NCBI RefSeq assembly: GCF_918797505.1
Contig: NC_092793.1
Span: 43,450,243 to 43,514,242, forward strand
Reading direction: 5' to 3'
DNA: 64,000 bases
Source of the DNA: Bemisia tabaci
Taxonomy: Eukaryota; Arthropoda; Insecta; Hemiptera; Aleyrodidae
Shown: in pieces, positions 22,696 through 34,992 of the stretch
Position numbering within the stretch: position 1 is the stretch's first letter
How the letters are laid out: each line of letters begins with the position of its first letter
The notes under the pieces: model-generated
What the model was told of the DNA's origin: nothing
The model's database searches: none
Seen by the model: the letters and a program-made list of their open reading frames with translations, nothing else
Translations under genes and position numbers: made by a program

Positions 22696-24120
22696 CAATC
22701 GGTTTGCTATACGACCGACATAAAAAAGCTTCTCGTCTCCATTAGCTTCCCACTTTTCCAAAATGAACCCATCCTACGGTCAAAGTAGGTATACGATACA
22801 CTGAATCGACACGCAAAAACGAACTATTAGAACTTTTGGTAAATTGTATTTTTCATGGTAGGTACTTTCTATGATTTTTGGGCCGAACTAGGAAACCGTT
22901 TAAGTATCACGTAAGTTTCTCGAGCTGGGAGGGGTAAGGCCTAAGTTTGGCTCACGAGATCGTACTGAAATTTTGAAATGGAATCACCTCATCGAGCCTT
23001 GCGCGGTGTTGAGGTGGGCCCAGAGGTGAAGTCTGCGAGTGACCAAGAGTCGCTTGGTGAATTAAGTAACTCTTTACAGAAAACGCATGAAATAAAATAG
23101 AAAAAAAGTCAATTTGCACACAACTGAAGAGTGCAACCCTGAAACATTACCAAACAATAAAAACCTTGCGTAAGCTACTCAAAAAGGGGGGGAGGGGTTA
23201 GGTTTAAGTTTGACTCACGGGGTCTTACGAAGGGGGAGGAGAGTCAAGTCAAGTCTTACGTGAGCCTCCCACTTCAAGAAAAAATAATAATTTTGAATAG
23301 AAAAATAAAGTCGCCAGTTTTCACACTTTCTCAGTCACTTTTTGGAAATGGGGGGGGGGGGGGAAGAGAGGATCAGGGCAGTTAATTGATTCTACTGTGC
23401 TTGCACTGTTGCTTTACAAGGGGTGGAGTCTTAAAATGCAGTCCAAAAAGCTGTAAGTATCACATGAATCACTACCAGAACAAATTAGTGAACAGTTAAA
23501 TGGTAAAGCGAAAACTGGCAACTATGGCGCTTTAGGAAAGAGCCTTTATAATGGAAATGATTGAGTTCGGTCGTAAGTAGACGAGCAGAGGTGAATTAAC
23601 CATCACTGCCATCATCCACCACCTAAAATCGCCTGTTTACGATTCAAAACATAGGCGGCCGCGCGCCGACCCGCTCCGTTTTTGCGCTTTTGCTCCCTCA
23701 ATTTTAAAGATAAACCTATGATGTATTATACCAAATCAACGCTAAAAGAACGATCTACAACCTTTACCTAAGGGTATTTTTCGATCCGGGTCTTCATAAG
23801 GACGCAAATGCAGAAAATGCCGGGCAATAATTCTCAATTTTCAATTTTTTTCCATTTTACTCACATTTAAATTACTTTGACAATCAAAACTATAGTTTAT
23901 TCGAAAAGTAGACTCAATTACCTACAGTTTAAAAAAAAATGAACTCTCTAGGTCCATTTCTCGCTTCGTGGTGAATTTTTGAAAACATGTCCAATTTTCA
24001 ACTTCATCGGACCACTGTGCGCAGTTCCCCAAGGGGATTCATGGGGACTTTTGGCTAAAAACTCCTTTTCATACGAAGAATCGATTGGGCCTAAATCCAG
24101 CCGTATGTTCGTTTACGGCC
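22696..24120 (-). repeat. Outer inverted repeat C, right arm
   Basis: Inverted partner of 11139-12306, ending at the mirror of CGAACATACGGCTGG. It is longer than the left arm because of the segment 23387-23640. Confidence 0.8.
23387..23640. repeat. Segment present only in the right arm of C
   Basis: In the left arm GGATCAGGGCAGTT is followed directly by CAAAACATAG (inverse reading). Here about 257 bp separate the two words. No terminal inverted repeat or clear target duplication is visible, so a deletion from the left arm is as likely as an insertion here. Confidence 0.6.
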
Positions 24121-24144
24121 ATCAAAATACTTCGTTTCCTGGAC

Positions 24145-24870
24145 TAGATGTTTTTTAGCCCAAGCGCCTGGTAAGTCTACCTGGAATTTTGGGTATTCAG
24201 CGATTTTTTTGGCTTACTTTATGTTTTTTGGGTCGCAGAATCCGAATCTGAAGTTTCCTACCGCGTATTTGGTGAGAATTTTCCGCCATTTAGAGAAAAT
24301 GGCCTAAAAAGGCCTTTTTTTGCGGTTTTTTTATATAGCGGCTACGCATGAGAAAAAGTCCCAGGTTTAGCTAATGTTTTAAATAGCCGACAAAATTTGG
24401 AAGAAAATGGTATGTAAATATGCTAGGTTTGCTCAAAAATTGAGGAACCTCGGATCTCGGAACTTTGGAACGCTTCGGAACTTGGCTGACCGCGGCGAGC
24501 CGGATCGCGCGTTGACGGGTGCGCCGCGAAAACGTGAATGGGCGCGATGTTCACGATGCTGTATCTTCCTCAATTTTTAAGCAAACCTAGCATATGTACA
24601 CACCATTTTCTTCCAAATTATGTCAGCTATTCAAAACATTAGGTAAATCCGGGACTTTTTCTCATGCTTAGCCGCTTTATAAAAAATACCGCAAAAAAAG
24701 ACCTTTTTAGGCCATTTTTTCAAAATGGCCGAAAATGCTCACCAGATACGCGGTAGGAAACTTCAGATTCGGATTCAGCGACCCAAAAAACATTAAGTAA
24801 ACCAAAAAAATCGCTGTGTACCCGAAATTCCAGGTAGCCTCATTTTTAGCTATCAGGCGCCTGGACGATT
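24145..24870. mobile_element. Foldback with CpG-rich loop
   Basis: Arms of about 300 bp (24145-24455 and 24570-24870) centred at 24508. Shared words include CCTGGAATTTTGGGTA, TTTTGGGTCGCAGAATCCG and AAAAGTCCC. The loop (about 24456-24569) is GC/CpG-rich (GCGGCGAGCCGGATCGCGCG), in contrast to the AT-rich arms. It begins about 25 bp past arm C. Arms are moderately diverged. Confidence 0.7.
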
Positions 24871-26040
24871 AAGTGTCTCTTCGAGAGAGGACTGGTAATG
24901 TTAGACAAGATTTTACCTATTCCACTCCAAGCTACAAACTTAATGATTTTCAATCTGGATTCGAAGTTATTCTCCTAAATCATCTAAATATCCAATTATT
25001 TTCCACAAACTCTCGGCTGTAGTTGCTTAAACTTCCATTTCAAATTGCAAGTTTTGAATGATTACAATTCCACTGATTTAATTTTAAAAAAAGTTTTCAA
25101 CTATTGTAGGAAAAAGTAGACACAACCACACGTTGCAAACCTTTTTTCCACCGCTCCTTAGAGTAAGCTTCTTTTTTTCCCAAACTTTTATCTTCCCGCC
25201 ATTTTCTTAAATTTATTCATTTCTTTATTTTTATTCACTCGCCAATTGCCAGGTTTGCTCCATAAGTTAAATGTAATGTTCACTTGATAAGGGGGGTATT
25301 TTGAAGCCCAGGAGATTATTAAAGTTTAATAATGGGTAGGAGAAGCACACCAATATTAAAAAAGCTGGCCATTGGGTAGGAGAAATTTTGAACTGAAGTT
25401 TGTGACGGTGGGCATACTTTCCAAAATGTTTACTTTTAGTTTTTCGTAAATTTCACTATTGTGAGACTGAAGAAGAAAAAAATCAGAGGGTGTTGTTAAG
25501 CCGCATGTTCATAACATTCATTGTATAAACTAATACTGCAGTTTGGTAGTAAATAAACATATGAATATTTTAATTAGTAATATCTGCATTTTTACTCCCC
25601 AGTTTTGTGTAAAAGGAATTTTAAAAAATTCCATCCCTGTACGGCAATCTTTTATCAATGCAGTTAGGGATTAATTGTTGACTCATTTTGGAGAAAGCAT
25701 TTTTGTCACTTGTTTCCCCACGCAGATAGGTGCGTTTATGGATGAGCCAGAAATACTAGGTAGTTGCTCGTCATGTAATGTACTCTATGTATCCCTCAAG
25801 CTGTCTTATTCCAGGGTAAAGCAGCCACATTCCACGGCACGTTTTATAGGCGAAAAACACTTTTCCCTGCAAAGTTTTTTTAAAAGTGCCCTCAGTCGGA
25901 CCCTTCAGTTCTACCTCCCTGGGGTGTTCCATATTTTTATAATCTGCGATTTTAAACCAGGTCAATCTCTTCAAAGTGTCCCTGTAGTGCAGAGAACCAC
26001 GTATTTTTAGAAAGAAAATGATAAATACTACCTAAAATAC
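24871..26040. other. Anonymous stretch before the LINE
   Basis: There is no clear gene. A minus-strand frame at 25771-25974 (KGPTEGTFKKTLQGKVFFAY in its middle) has a protein-like composition but no family I know. A plus-strand ORF of 111 codons overlaps it. Either could be a decayed part of the retroelement that follows. Confidence 0.35.
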
Positions 26041-26049
26041 TACCTAATA

Positions 26050-27540
26050 TAATTGCTTATAGGTACCACCACCATGAATGAGCAGGAGGCTCTAAACACC
26101 CTAGCGGATGTTTATGATGACACGACCAATTTTATGTTGAAGCTCATATCCTTGACTAAACTGCAGATGTTAGTTAGTAAACTAAAGCCTGATAAAAATG
26201 ATAAATTTGGAGATACACCTTCACCTAACTTCAAAAACTACTTTCATTTTATAGCACCAGGTCTCCTACAGCTGGTAAATAAGTGTCTAACTGAAGGAAT
26301 CTTCCTTGAATCGCTCAAAATTGGCAAAATTAGGTAGGTGCACCAGTGTATAAAAAAAAACTGGTAAAAAATCTGTCATGTCTAATTATAGACCATTAAC
26401 AATCCTACCTACTCTATCAAAGATTTTTGAGCTGGCAATACATGATCAACTTTATAATTACTTTGAAAATCACCTTGTATTTCATGAAAATTAATTTGGA
26501 TTCTGTAAAAAAAGATCCACAGTAAGAACTGTTCAGCAGCTGCTGGGTAGTATCTATGAAGCTTTTGAGGACAAAGTGCAGGTAGCTAGTCTTCACTCTG
26601 ATCTTTCAAAAGCCTTTGATACGATAAATCATGAACTTCTTTTAAATCAATTAAAATTTTACGGATTAAATGACTCAGCGCTAAATCTGATCAGGTCTTA
26701 TCTGAAGAATAGAAAACATGTAGTTAAAATTGATACTGAAAGTGGTCCAATTTTCTCGGAAGTTTCTGAATGTAAAATAGGAGTACCTCAGGGATCTATA
26801 CTGGGCCCTCTGTTATTTTTATTATTCATTAATGATCTTCCCAACATACCTTTACGCTGATGACACCTCTACAGTTATCGCTGGTGTAAACATGCTGCAA
26901 ATCCAGGAAATATATATGAAAATATGTAAATGGTTTGGGTATAATGGCCTTTATCTTAACAAAACCAAGACCCAACTACTCTACTATGCTCTTTTGTTAG
27001 GTTATAGTACCTACACCGAACCTGTTATCATAAATAGCTCACTTAGCCTTCAACGGAGAGATACTGCCAAATTCTTAGACCTGTACATTGACTCTAAATT
27101 GAACTGAAAAATTCACATCGAAGACTTGTTAGCCAGACTGCAGAAGCAGACCTGGAAGCTCAGTAACTTAGTTAAGATATTAAGTAAGTATTGATAGTGT
27201 TTCGGCCTTCTATCATTCTAGTTTAGAATCATTGCTCAGATATGGAATCATTCTATGGGGCAGAAGCCCTGATTCACAGGACGTATTTGTGCAGAAAAAA
27301 AAAAAAATGATTAGAATACTATTCAAAAAGCCGTATGATTATAATTCTAAAGATCTTTTCAGCAGAAACAATCTAATGACAGTCCCCTCGCTATACATCT
27401 ATGAAACCATCAAAGCAATCTCCTACAGCTTGAAAAATCAGAATGATCTTACTTCTAAACCTTCTAATAATAGCAGGCACTATAATATAAGTAATGTTAG
27501 AGTAAGGCTTACCAAATCAGAAAGCAATACCTATAAAGGA
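26050..27540 (+). pseudogene. Broken non-LTR retrotransposon, jockey/CR1-like RT
   Basis: The reverse transcriptase of a LINE is recognisable in several frames. In order: an N-terminal palm segment with LKPDKNDKFGDTPSP (about 26185); NYRPLTILP near 26390; SDLSKAFDTINH at about 26595 (catalytic Asp block); GVPQGSILGPLLFLLFINDLP near 26780; YADDTS at about 26850; and the C-terminal LRYGIILWG at about 27235. Such RTs copy element RNA at a nicked chromosomal site. The copy is dead: frameshifts near 26335 and 26848, stops near 26493, 27105 and 27195, and no endonuclease domain upstream. Its 3' end is cut off by the foldback starting at 27541. The clade is inferred from the motif spelling. Confidence 0.85.
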
Positions 27541-28535
27541 GGGGTATCGATAAGGGCCGATTTTGGCCCCACTTCAAAAAATCATCGGAACCCATATTTT
27601 AAGTACCCTAGGGTGGGTGCATTCTGGCGCAAAATGTTTTTGCGATTGTGCGTCGTTTTCCTGCCAAAACAGCCGACTCAATTTTTCGGCTGAAAAATGG
27701 TTTGAATTTTATGACGAGCCCAAAAAAGCTTTGTTTTACGGGAGGTTTCTATGTGTAATTTTTTGGGTACTTTTCAATGGAACAGGCGAAAATTGTCTAA
27801 ACCCACTTTTAGTGGGTCATTCTGGACATTTTCAACGATTTTTGGGGTTTTTTGGCAATTTTTCACCTGTAACTAGAAAACGGATAATTATACTACATAA
27901 ACGATTGCAGATTCAGAAAGAGCGTAAAAAATCCGTTAGAAATCATTGGTTAGACATTTTCTCAGCTTAAACTGTCAACACGAAAAACAGCTCTAAACTT
28001 GAGAAAACCGAAAAAACTGCATTTTCCACGATTATTAGTCCTCATTTATACCCAGCACAATTTTGCCACATCACCAAAATTCAACAGATTAAAGATACAT
28101 ACCAGTACATGAAACACGCCAAAAATTACGGTGTGGAAAAATTGTGCTCATAGTTAAAAGTAGACTTTTGTTGAATGGAACCATCCTTGAATAAAAGATG
28201 AAAATTCTCTATCTCTCCGGGAAAATTCGCCAATCATTCATGGGATATCAGTCTCCGGGTAATTTTTTGCGTACTTTCGATTGGAACGAGTGAAAACGGT
28301 GAAAAATCATGTTAAGTGGGTCATCCAGAGAATTTATCACGATTTTTGGGGGGTTTTGGGGTTTTTTGTAAGGGGGAGGGGTTAGGGGTTTTTTGGGGAG
28401 CTTGGAGAACATTTTTTGTTTTTAATAAAAAAAAAAAAATTACAAATTCAGGAAGAACGCGTAAAATTAGATAGGATTCGATAGGTACTTGACACTCTCT
28501 CAGCTTGGAATGTCTACACGGAAAACGGTCTCGGT
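27541..28535 (+). repeat. Foldback E, left arm
   Basis: About 995 bp inversely matched by 28830-29825 (positions sum to 57365), with end word GGAGGGGTATC. The 135-codon ORF in both arms (27563-27970 and 29395-29802) differs by one residue, which reflects arm identity rather than coding constraint. It lies directly in the LINE remnant. Confidence 0.85.
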
Positions 28536-28829
28536 TTCCACAATTTTTTTCGTTTCCGACAATTAGGACAGCCACTGTGACGTCATAACTGAACACGTGT
28601 GGTATTTTTTTCAAAAATTGAACTCCCCGTAAGTCGAGAACCACGCATCCTAGAGGATTTTGGTACGGGACTTTTCTGCTTGTTTTGAGCCATGGAACAA
28701 CCCCTGAAGGTTTGTCGTCACTTACACCTTACACCTTGTATACTGCTTAACGTTCTAACCTGTTAAGTGACCAGGATGTAAATTATGACTGGGGAGCTGG
28801 AGAAAAGGCCGTTTTTCCAGTTTCTCGAC
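28536..28829. other. Loop of foldback E
   Basis: About 294 bp of unmatched sequence, including a GTGACGTCAT word at about 28577. No gene. Confidence 0.6.
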
Positions 28830-29825
28830 TTTGAGACCGTTTTTCGTGTAGACAGTCCAAGCTGAGAGAGAGTGTCAAGTATCGAATCCTATCGAATTTT
28901 TCGCGTTCTTTTTGAATTTGTTATTTTTTTGGTGTATTACAAACAAAAAATGCTCCCCAAGCTCCCCAAAAAACCCCTAACGCCCCCCCCCCCTTACAAA
29001 AAACCCCAAAACCCCCCAAAAATCGTGATAAATTCTCTGGATGACCCACTTAACATGATTTTTCATCGTTTTCACTCGTTCCAATCGAAAGTACGCAAAA
29101 AATTACCCGGAGACTGATATCCCATGAATGATTGGCGAATCTTCCCGGAGAGATAGAGAATTTTCATCTTTTATTCAAGGATGGTTCCATTCAACAAAAG
29201 TCTATTTTTAACTATGAGCACAATTTTTCCACACCGTAATTTTTGGCGTGTTTCATGTACTGGTATGTATCTTTAATCTGTTGAATTTTGGTGATGTGGC
29301 AAAATTGTGCTGGGTATAAATGAGGACTAATAATCGTGGAAAATGCAGTTTTTTCGGTTTTCTCAAGTTTAGAGCTGTTTTTCGTGTTGACAGTTTAAGC
29401 TGAGAAAATGTCTAACCAATGATTTCTAACGGATTTTTTACGCTCTTTCTGAATCTGCAATCGTTTATGTAGTATAATTATCCGTTTTCTAGTTACAGGT
29501 GAAAAATTGCCAAAAAACCCCAAAAATCGTTGAAAATGTCCAGAATGACCCACTAAAAGTGGGTTTAGACAATTTTCGCCTGTTCCATTGAAAAGTACCC
29601 AAAAAATTACACATAGAAACCTCCCGTAAAACAAAGCTTTTTTGGGCTCGTCATAAAATTCAAACCATTTTTCAGCCGAAAAATTGAGTCGGCTGTTTTG
29701 GCAGAAAAACGACGCACAATCGCAAAAACATTTTGCGCCAGAATGCACCCACCCTAGGGTACTTAAAATATGGGTTCCGATGATTTTTTGAAGTGGGGCC
29801 AAAATCGGCCCTTATCGAGATACCC
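28830..29825 (-). repeat. Foldback E, right arm
   Basis: Inverted partner of 27541-28535. A C-run at about 28983-28993 marks one of the few places where the arms differ. Confidence 0.85.
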
Positions 29826-30031
29826 CTCCTTTCTCCATAAAGGAATGACCTGGAAATCCTGGAATCTGCTCTTAAGGCGACTTTAGGCCCACTATATTCA
29901 GACTGTTGATCCGAGGACAATACAGGTGTTTTTCTTTGTAGAAAACTAGAAAATCCCGTCAAATTTTGTGGAAGGAACATTGTTGCTAGGGACTGTTTTC
30001 TCAGGGTAAAATTAAACTGTAACTTAAGAGA

Positions 30032-31720
30032 GGCCGGCAAACTGAAAAATGCGGAATAATCTGCGTTTTTCGCAGCCCGACTAATATTTTCATTTCTTCA
30101 GTGTGACGAGAAATGATTTACAACATAAAATGCTCCTGATATAATTTACAATTAATTATTTTGCCAGCATCTTGCTGAGAGGAATCCAGTATGTATATTA
30201 TCATGTCAACAAGATAGGAGATGTACTAAACTGTTAAAATTTTAAATGAGTAATTAATAATCAGAGATTCTTTAAAACTGGGGGAGGGGGATAGTTTATG
30301 GTGTTGCTCCTTATGGAGAGTCCGACACCGAGCTGTCTCGATTTTGCGAATAAGTACATGTGATGTAAAGAAATTGACACGTCATTTCTAGACTCTGTCT
30401 CGTAGTTTTCCGGTAGAGCGGTAGCAGGTGAACAAAAAAAGACTCCTGTGTGCAGCTTGTGTAATAAAGTTTAAACGATACATCATTCTCTTCGTTTTTT
30501 CGTGCAGAATCCGATGTTGTCAAGTCCAAAAATGATGCTAGTTCCCCCAGTTCAAGATGGCGCCCAAAATGGCCGCCTCAGGGGTCAAAATTCTAAAATT
30601 TGAGAATATTGTCGAGTTTGGTGTCCATTAATATGTAATGTTGGTCGTAGAATTCGTATTTTGTGTCAAAAAATCATTTCAACCCCTTTGGGGCCGTCAA
30701 ATCCAAGATGGCGGCCAAAATTTCAACTCTAAAGGTAATTTCACGAGATGCACCCTTCACTGCCGATTGACGTGTCTTTTTGTATGCAAACTGGGTTGTA
30801 AGACCTATAATGAAGATCTGCAATGCCGCTACATCGTATGGGGGGCCAGGAGCAGCCCCCTCCTCCCTCCAATATGGCCGCCGTGGGGGGCATGAACGGT
30901 GACATTCCCTCAGAACGTCATAGTAGGTGTCGATTCCTATGTAATTTGAGGCGTAAAATCCAAATTTCAAGTTATAAATCGCAAATATGAGACTTGCAAT
31001 GGCCGATACCGTATATGGGGCCAGGGGAACTCCCTTAACCCCCTCTTCTTTCTAATATGGCTGCCAGGGGGGCATAAATAGTGAAATTCTCTCAGGACGT
31101 CATGTGAGGTGTCGATTCTTATGTAAGTAGAGGCGCAGATTCCGAATTTTAAGTCGGAAATCGCAAATTAGGGGTCTGGAATGCCATTACACCCAACGAG
31201 GGGCCAGGAGTAACCCCCTCCTCTCTCCAAAACGGCCGCCGGGGGGCATAGTTGCAGTGAAATTCTCTCAAAGCGGCATGTGAGGTGTCGATTCCTATGT
31301 AATTTAAGGCGTGGATTCCGAATTCCGAGTCGGAAATCGCAAATTGGTGGTCTGGAATGCCATTACTACTACGGGGGGTCAGGAGCAACCCCCATAACCC
31401 TCTTCAAAACGGCCGCCAGGGGGGCATAGTTGCAGTGAAATTCTCTCAAGGCAGCATGTGAGGTGTCGATTCTAATGTAATTTAAGGCGTAGATTCCGAA
31501 TTCCAAGTTGGAAATCGCAAATTAGAAGTCTGGAATGCCAGTACATCCTACGGGGGGCCAGGAGCAACCCCCTCTCCTCTCCGAAACGGCCGCCGGGGGG
31601 GGGGGGGGCATAGTTGCAGTGGAATTCTCTTAAAGCGGCATGTGAGGTGTCGATTCTCATGTAAGTTGAGGCGTAGATTCCGAATTTCAAAGAGCTGGAA
31701 ATGAATCGGATAATTTAACG
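30032..31720 (+). repeat. Inverted repeat D, left arm
   Basis: Inversely matched by 45535-47104 (positions sum to about 77135), starting at GGCCGGCAAACTGAAAAATG. The outer half is single-copy-like (with AAGATGGCGCC and CCAAGATGGCGGCC words near 30552 and 30702). The inner half is the tandem array at 30830-31700. A 98-codon ORF in both arms differs by one residue. Confidence 0.85.
30830..31700 (+). repeat. ~180-bp tandem array in arm D
   Basis: Five units spaced about 182, 176, 178 and 183 bp, counted by the word AGGTGTCGATTC (30925, 31107, 31283, 31461, 31644). Each unit also has GGCGTAGATTCCGAATT, GGAATGCCATTAC, GGGGCCAGGAG and ACGGCCGCCGGGGGGCATA. Units are clearly diverged from one another, while the two arms are nearly identical. 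Confidence 0.8.
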
Positions 31721-33717
31721 GTGATTGACAAATTTCACCGATGTTCTTTTTCAAATATACGCAGTGGATTCATATTGGCGTCTGTTTCTTTCATTATTTG
31801 ATAACTGGATAATAGATGGTTCTTTTTGTAATCGATTCTCTTCTAGCAGGAGCGTGCGTTTTATTGCAAACGCAGGAAACTGTAGGTGTAGCTTCTATTA
31901 GGAGACAGAACCCTGCGCTACAAAAAGCACTCTATTGTCCAGTTGTTTTAATTGCAATTAAACTGAATGTGTGCATAAATAATAACATAGGAACTCTGAA
32001 TGCAGATACATACTTCGGCGGCAAAAAATTATATTTTTGTGGGAATTTTTAAAAATGAAAAAAACAGACGCCCAGCTGAGTCCTTTGCGTGCATTAGAAA
32101 AAAATACGCGTGAAATTTGTCAATTACCATTGAATTAACCAATTCATTTCCAGTTCTTTTGAAAAAAATGAATCCAAGCAGCATTTTTAGTCCAAAATGT
32201 AGGTCAAAGCGGTTGCCATATTTAAGTATTTTCGTCACTATGGGATATTTACATTTTTTGACTTGAAATTCGAAATCCGCGCCTCAGATTAAACACAAAT
32301 CGACACCTACTATGCCGCTTTGAGAGAATTTCACTGTTCCTATATGGGCGAAAATTTGAAATAGCGGACATTTCAGGGTGAAAAAAGTCGATAAATCAAG
32401 TTCATAATTTCCCTTGGAAGTTGTGTTTTCTTAATTCTGGACGATTTCTGGGATCTGAACACGTATATGGTCCCAATGTTATCGGATGTTTTTTTTTAAT
32501 ACACTTTTTCCTATAAAAACTCCAGCTATTTATGACGGTTATGAGCGTGTGGCGGTCATGAGTTTCGAAACATAAACGTTGCACGAACCGCCATCTATGG
32601 AAACGAACAGATGAGCACCAGATCTCTATCTTGGATTTCTATCTTGTTATCTTGGTTTCTATCTTGGTATAAGGATATGCCCTTTAACACATGGCAAGCA
32701 TGATTTTAATGAAAAACATTTCCAAATACAAAAAAACTAGCGTGGCGGTCGTGAGTTCCCAAGTAAACAGAGTCATTACTTGCCGACTAATATTGTTGCG
32801 ATTCACCAAAAACTTCAACCTGGTAATGATAAATACTTCGTCCCACTTCGGGGCATCCCTGGGCATCACCGACGCCGACCGGATTCCGGTTGCGCTACTT
32901 ACACACAGTTTGATAGGAGCATTTATCTCTAGAGTCTAGCTTTGACGGTCGTGAGTAAACTTTTTCGAACGTTCTTATCCGCTTGTGAACGAATTATAAT
33001 TATATCTATTTATTTATTTATTTACTATGAAGAAACGTATTACAATATTTCATGATGTGTAAGTTCTCGAATAACGGTCTACTCTTTGAGTTGTAACAGT
33101 GCAAGCTAGGAACCATAGTGTCGCAATGCGGGAGACAGTCGTGCGTTTGACATCATTCAAAGGGTATAAAATTACCAAAAAAGAAAGAACTTTAGCCAAT
33201 TTTTTAATGTTTGTTTTTCGGAAAAAGTGTTTTCTTCATATTCAGGCCAAAAAAATAGGAGTAGAACATATTTATATGCTAATGAAATACCAGAGACAAG
33301 AATGTAAATACCATATTTGAAATTTTCGAACATGTAATATCTATGCCCCTCCCAGCGGCCGCACTATATGGTCTGGGGGCGCCGAATTGTGGCCATAAAT
33401 CAGGAAATGGTCAGATTATCATGAAATTTGGTGTGCTCGTGTTTTTAGGGTCGCTGAATTCAAATTTGACCTTAGTTTTACAAAATTCTCAAATCCAAGA
33501 TGGCGGCGGACCCTAAAAACTAAAAAAATTAGAAAAAAATTCAAACTATGATTCGGATGCCATTTTAAATGACAGTTTAGTGTTTTGAAGGTTGCCAGAC
33601 TACACTTTGCTAACTTAGTTTTGCAAAAATGACGCGTTTACCAGAGCAAAAGGCTTAAAAATGAGTATTTTACCCTGGAAAAGATAAGACATTATCGTAA
33701 TTGAATAAAGTTAGCAT
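31721..33717. other. Anonymous stretch with small repeats
   Basis: A single inverted unit of the ~180-bp family lies near 32265-32340. CTATCTTGG is repeated four times at about 32626-32668, and GGCGGTCGTGAG-type words recur at about 32551, 32741 and 32945. A CCAAGATGGCGGCGGACC word is at about 33495. No gene recognised. Confidence 0.4.
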
Positions 33718-34147
33718 TACCCTAGTAGCATGATTCACTTTCCCCTTCCTAACAAACGTATAAGGAATCAATACCGGTTATATAAGCACCATTTTAACTA
33801 AAGTTTATATATCGTGTATATAAGTTTTATATAAAATGCCCATGAAAATAATTATTCATATTTTCAGAAGATAACGTTTATATAAAATTTATATAATTGA
33901 GGAAGGGTTTTTATAAATTTTCTTTATACGCATAGTATCCTTTTGCTTAATTTGCTTAATATGTATAACTGTTATATAAATGACCTGAATGACTTTAACG
34001 TAAACCTATCTCATTTTCATGAATGATGATGATGATCTCATTTCAATGAACACCCTCGACTCTCAGACTGCGTGGGATAGGTATTATTAGAGGTACTAGT
34101 GGCTCCGAGACGAGTTAAAAGGGGATATTTCGGCACACAATCCGAGG

Positions 34148-34192
34148 AGCCCTGTTACCTCAGTTGGTAGCGTGTCTGGCTCATAACCCTGC
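34148..34192 (+). ncRNA. tRNA-Met-like 5' half (SINE or pseudogene)
   Basis: Contains TTACCTCAGTTGGTAGCG (an A-box) and a CTGGCTCATAACC anticodon-loop-like segment with CAT, as in elongator tRNA-Met. It breaks off before any T arm, running into AT-rich sequence. Confidence 0.55.
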
Positions 34193-34194
34193 CC

Positions 34195-34500
34195 AGTTAG
34201 ACAGCAATATTTTAAAAATATTTTAAAAATATTGAAATTTAATATATTTTTAAAATGTTTTTCATGTATTTTTAAAATATTTTCAAAAGTACTTTTGAAA
34301 TACAATCAATGAATATTTTTAAAACATTTTAAAATTATATTAAAAATATAAAAAATTAAAATTTTTAAAATACTATTTTATAATATTTTTAAAGTATATC
34401 ATAATTATTTTTGTTAATATTTTAAAAATATTATTAAATATTATTTTAAAAATTTTGATTTTTTAAAATGTTTAAATTAATATTATAAAAATTTAAAAGA
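34195..34500. repeat. AT-rich low-complexity tract
   Basis: Degenerate repetition of TATTTTTAAAATATT-type words. It may be an expanded simple repeat. No coding capacity. Confidence 0.7.
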
Positions 34501-34614
34501 AAAAAGGAAATGATAATAATAATAAATAAATAACATAAATACATCGACATAAATTCAAACTAGAAAAAGGCCCAAATAATTAAAACTGGAAAAAGACGCA
34601 ATTATAAAGTTAAA

Positions 34615-34760
34615 AAATAGAGAGAGAGAGAGAGTTAAAAAAATGAGAGTTAAAAAAATAGAGAGAGTTAGAAAAAATGATAGTTAAAAATCATGATAGT
34701 TAAAAAAAAGAGAGAGCTAAAAAAATGAGAGAGAGTTAAAAAAAATGAAAATGAAAAAAT
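34615..34760. repeat. GAGAGA/TTAAAAA minisatellite-like tract
   Basis: Alternating AGAGAGAG and GTTAAAAAAATG blocks repeated about eight times. Confidence 0.7.
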
Positions 34761-34909
34761 TACATCATGAAATAAAAAACAATAAATAAATAAATAATAA
34801 ATAATAAAGTCTGGTAAAATATCATAAGAATCCGTCAATAAACAAACATATTACGGACTCAGAGGCCTGCGATAGTCAAGAGATTGAATTTAGGGGCCCA
34901 TCCATATCA

Positions 34910-34992
34910 AGCCTGGCTGGTCTGGTGGTAAAGTACTGGACTTCGGATTGCAACTCCATCCCGAGGCGTGGGTTCTAATCCCGACTAGGACG
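34910..34992 (+). ncRNA. tRNA-derived SINE head
   Basis: An A-box-like TGGTCTGGTGGTAAAGTAC is followed 45 bp later by a B-box-like GGTTCTAATCCC. The middle, GGACTTCGGAT, resembles an Arg-TCG anticodon arm. Acceptor pairing is poor, so this is a tRNA-derived SINE head or pseudogene rather than a working tRNA. Sequence after it (CGCCGCACTATGGTCC) may be the SINE body, and a related word occurs inverted near 36485. Confidence 0.6.

Noticed and set aside
27563..29802. 135-codon ORFs in both arms of foldback E
   Set aside because: Conservation is fully explained by arm identity at the DNA level, and the translation has no domain or codon pattern of a gene.
30830..31700. CRISPR-like array
   Set aside because: Units are ~180 bp and diverged throughout, not short exact repeats with unique spacers, and the DNA is eukaryotic.
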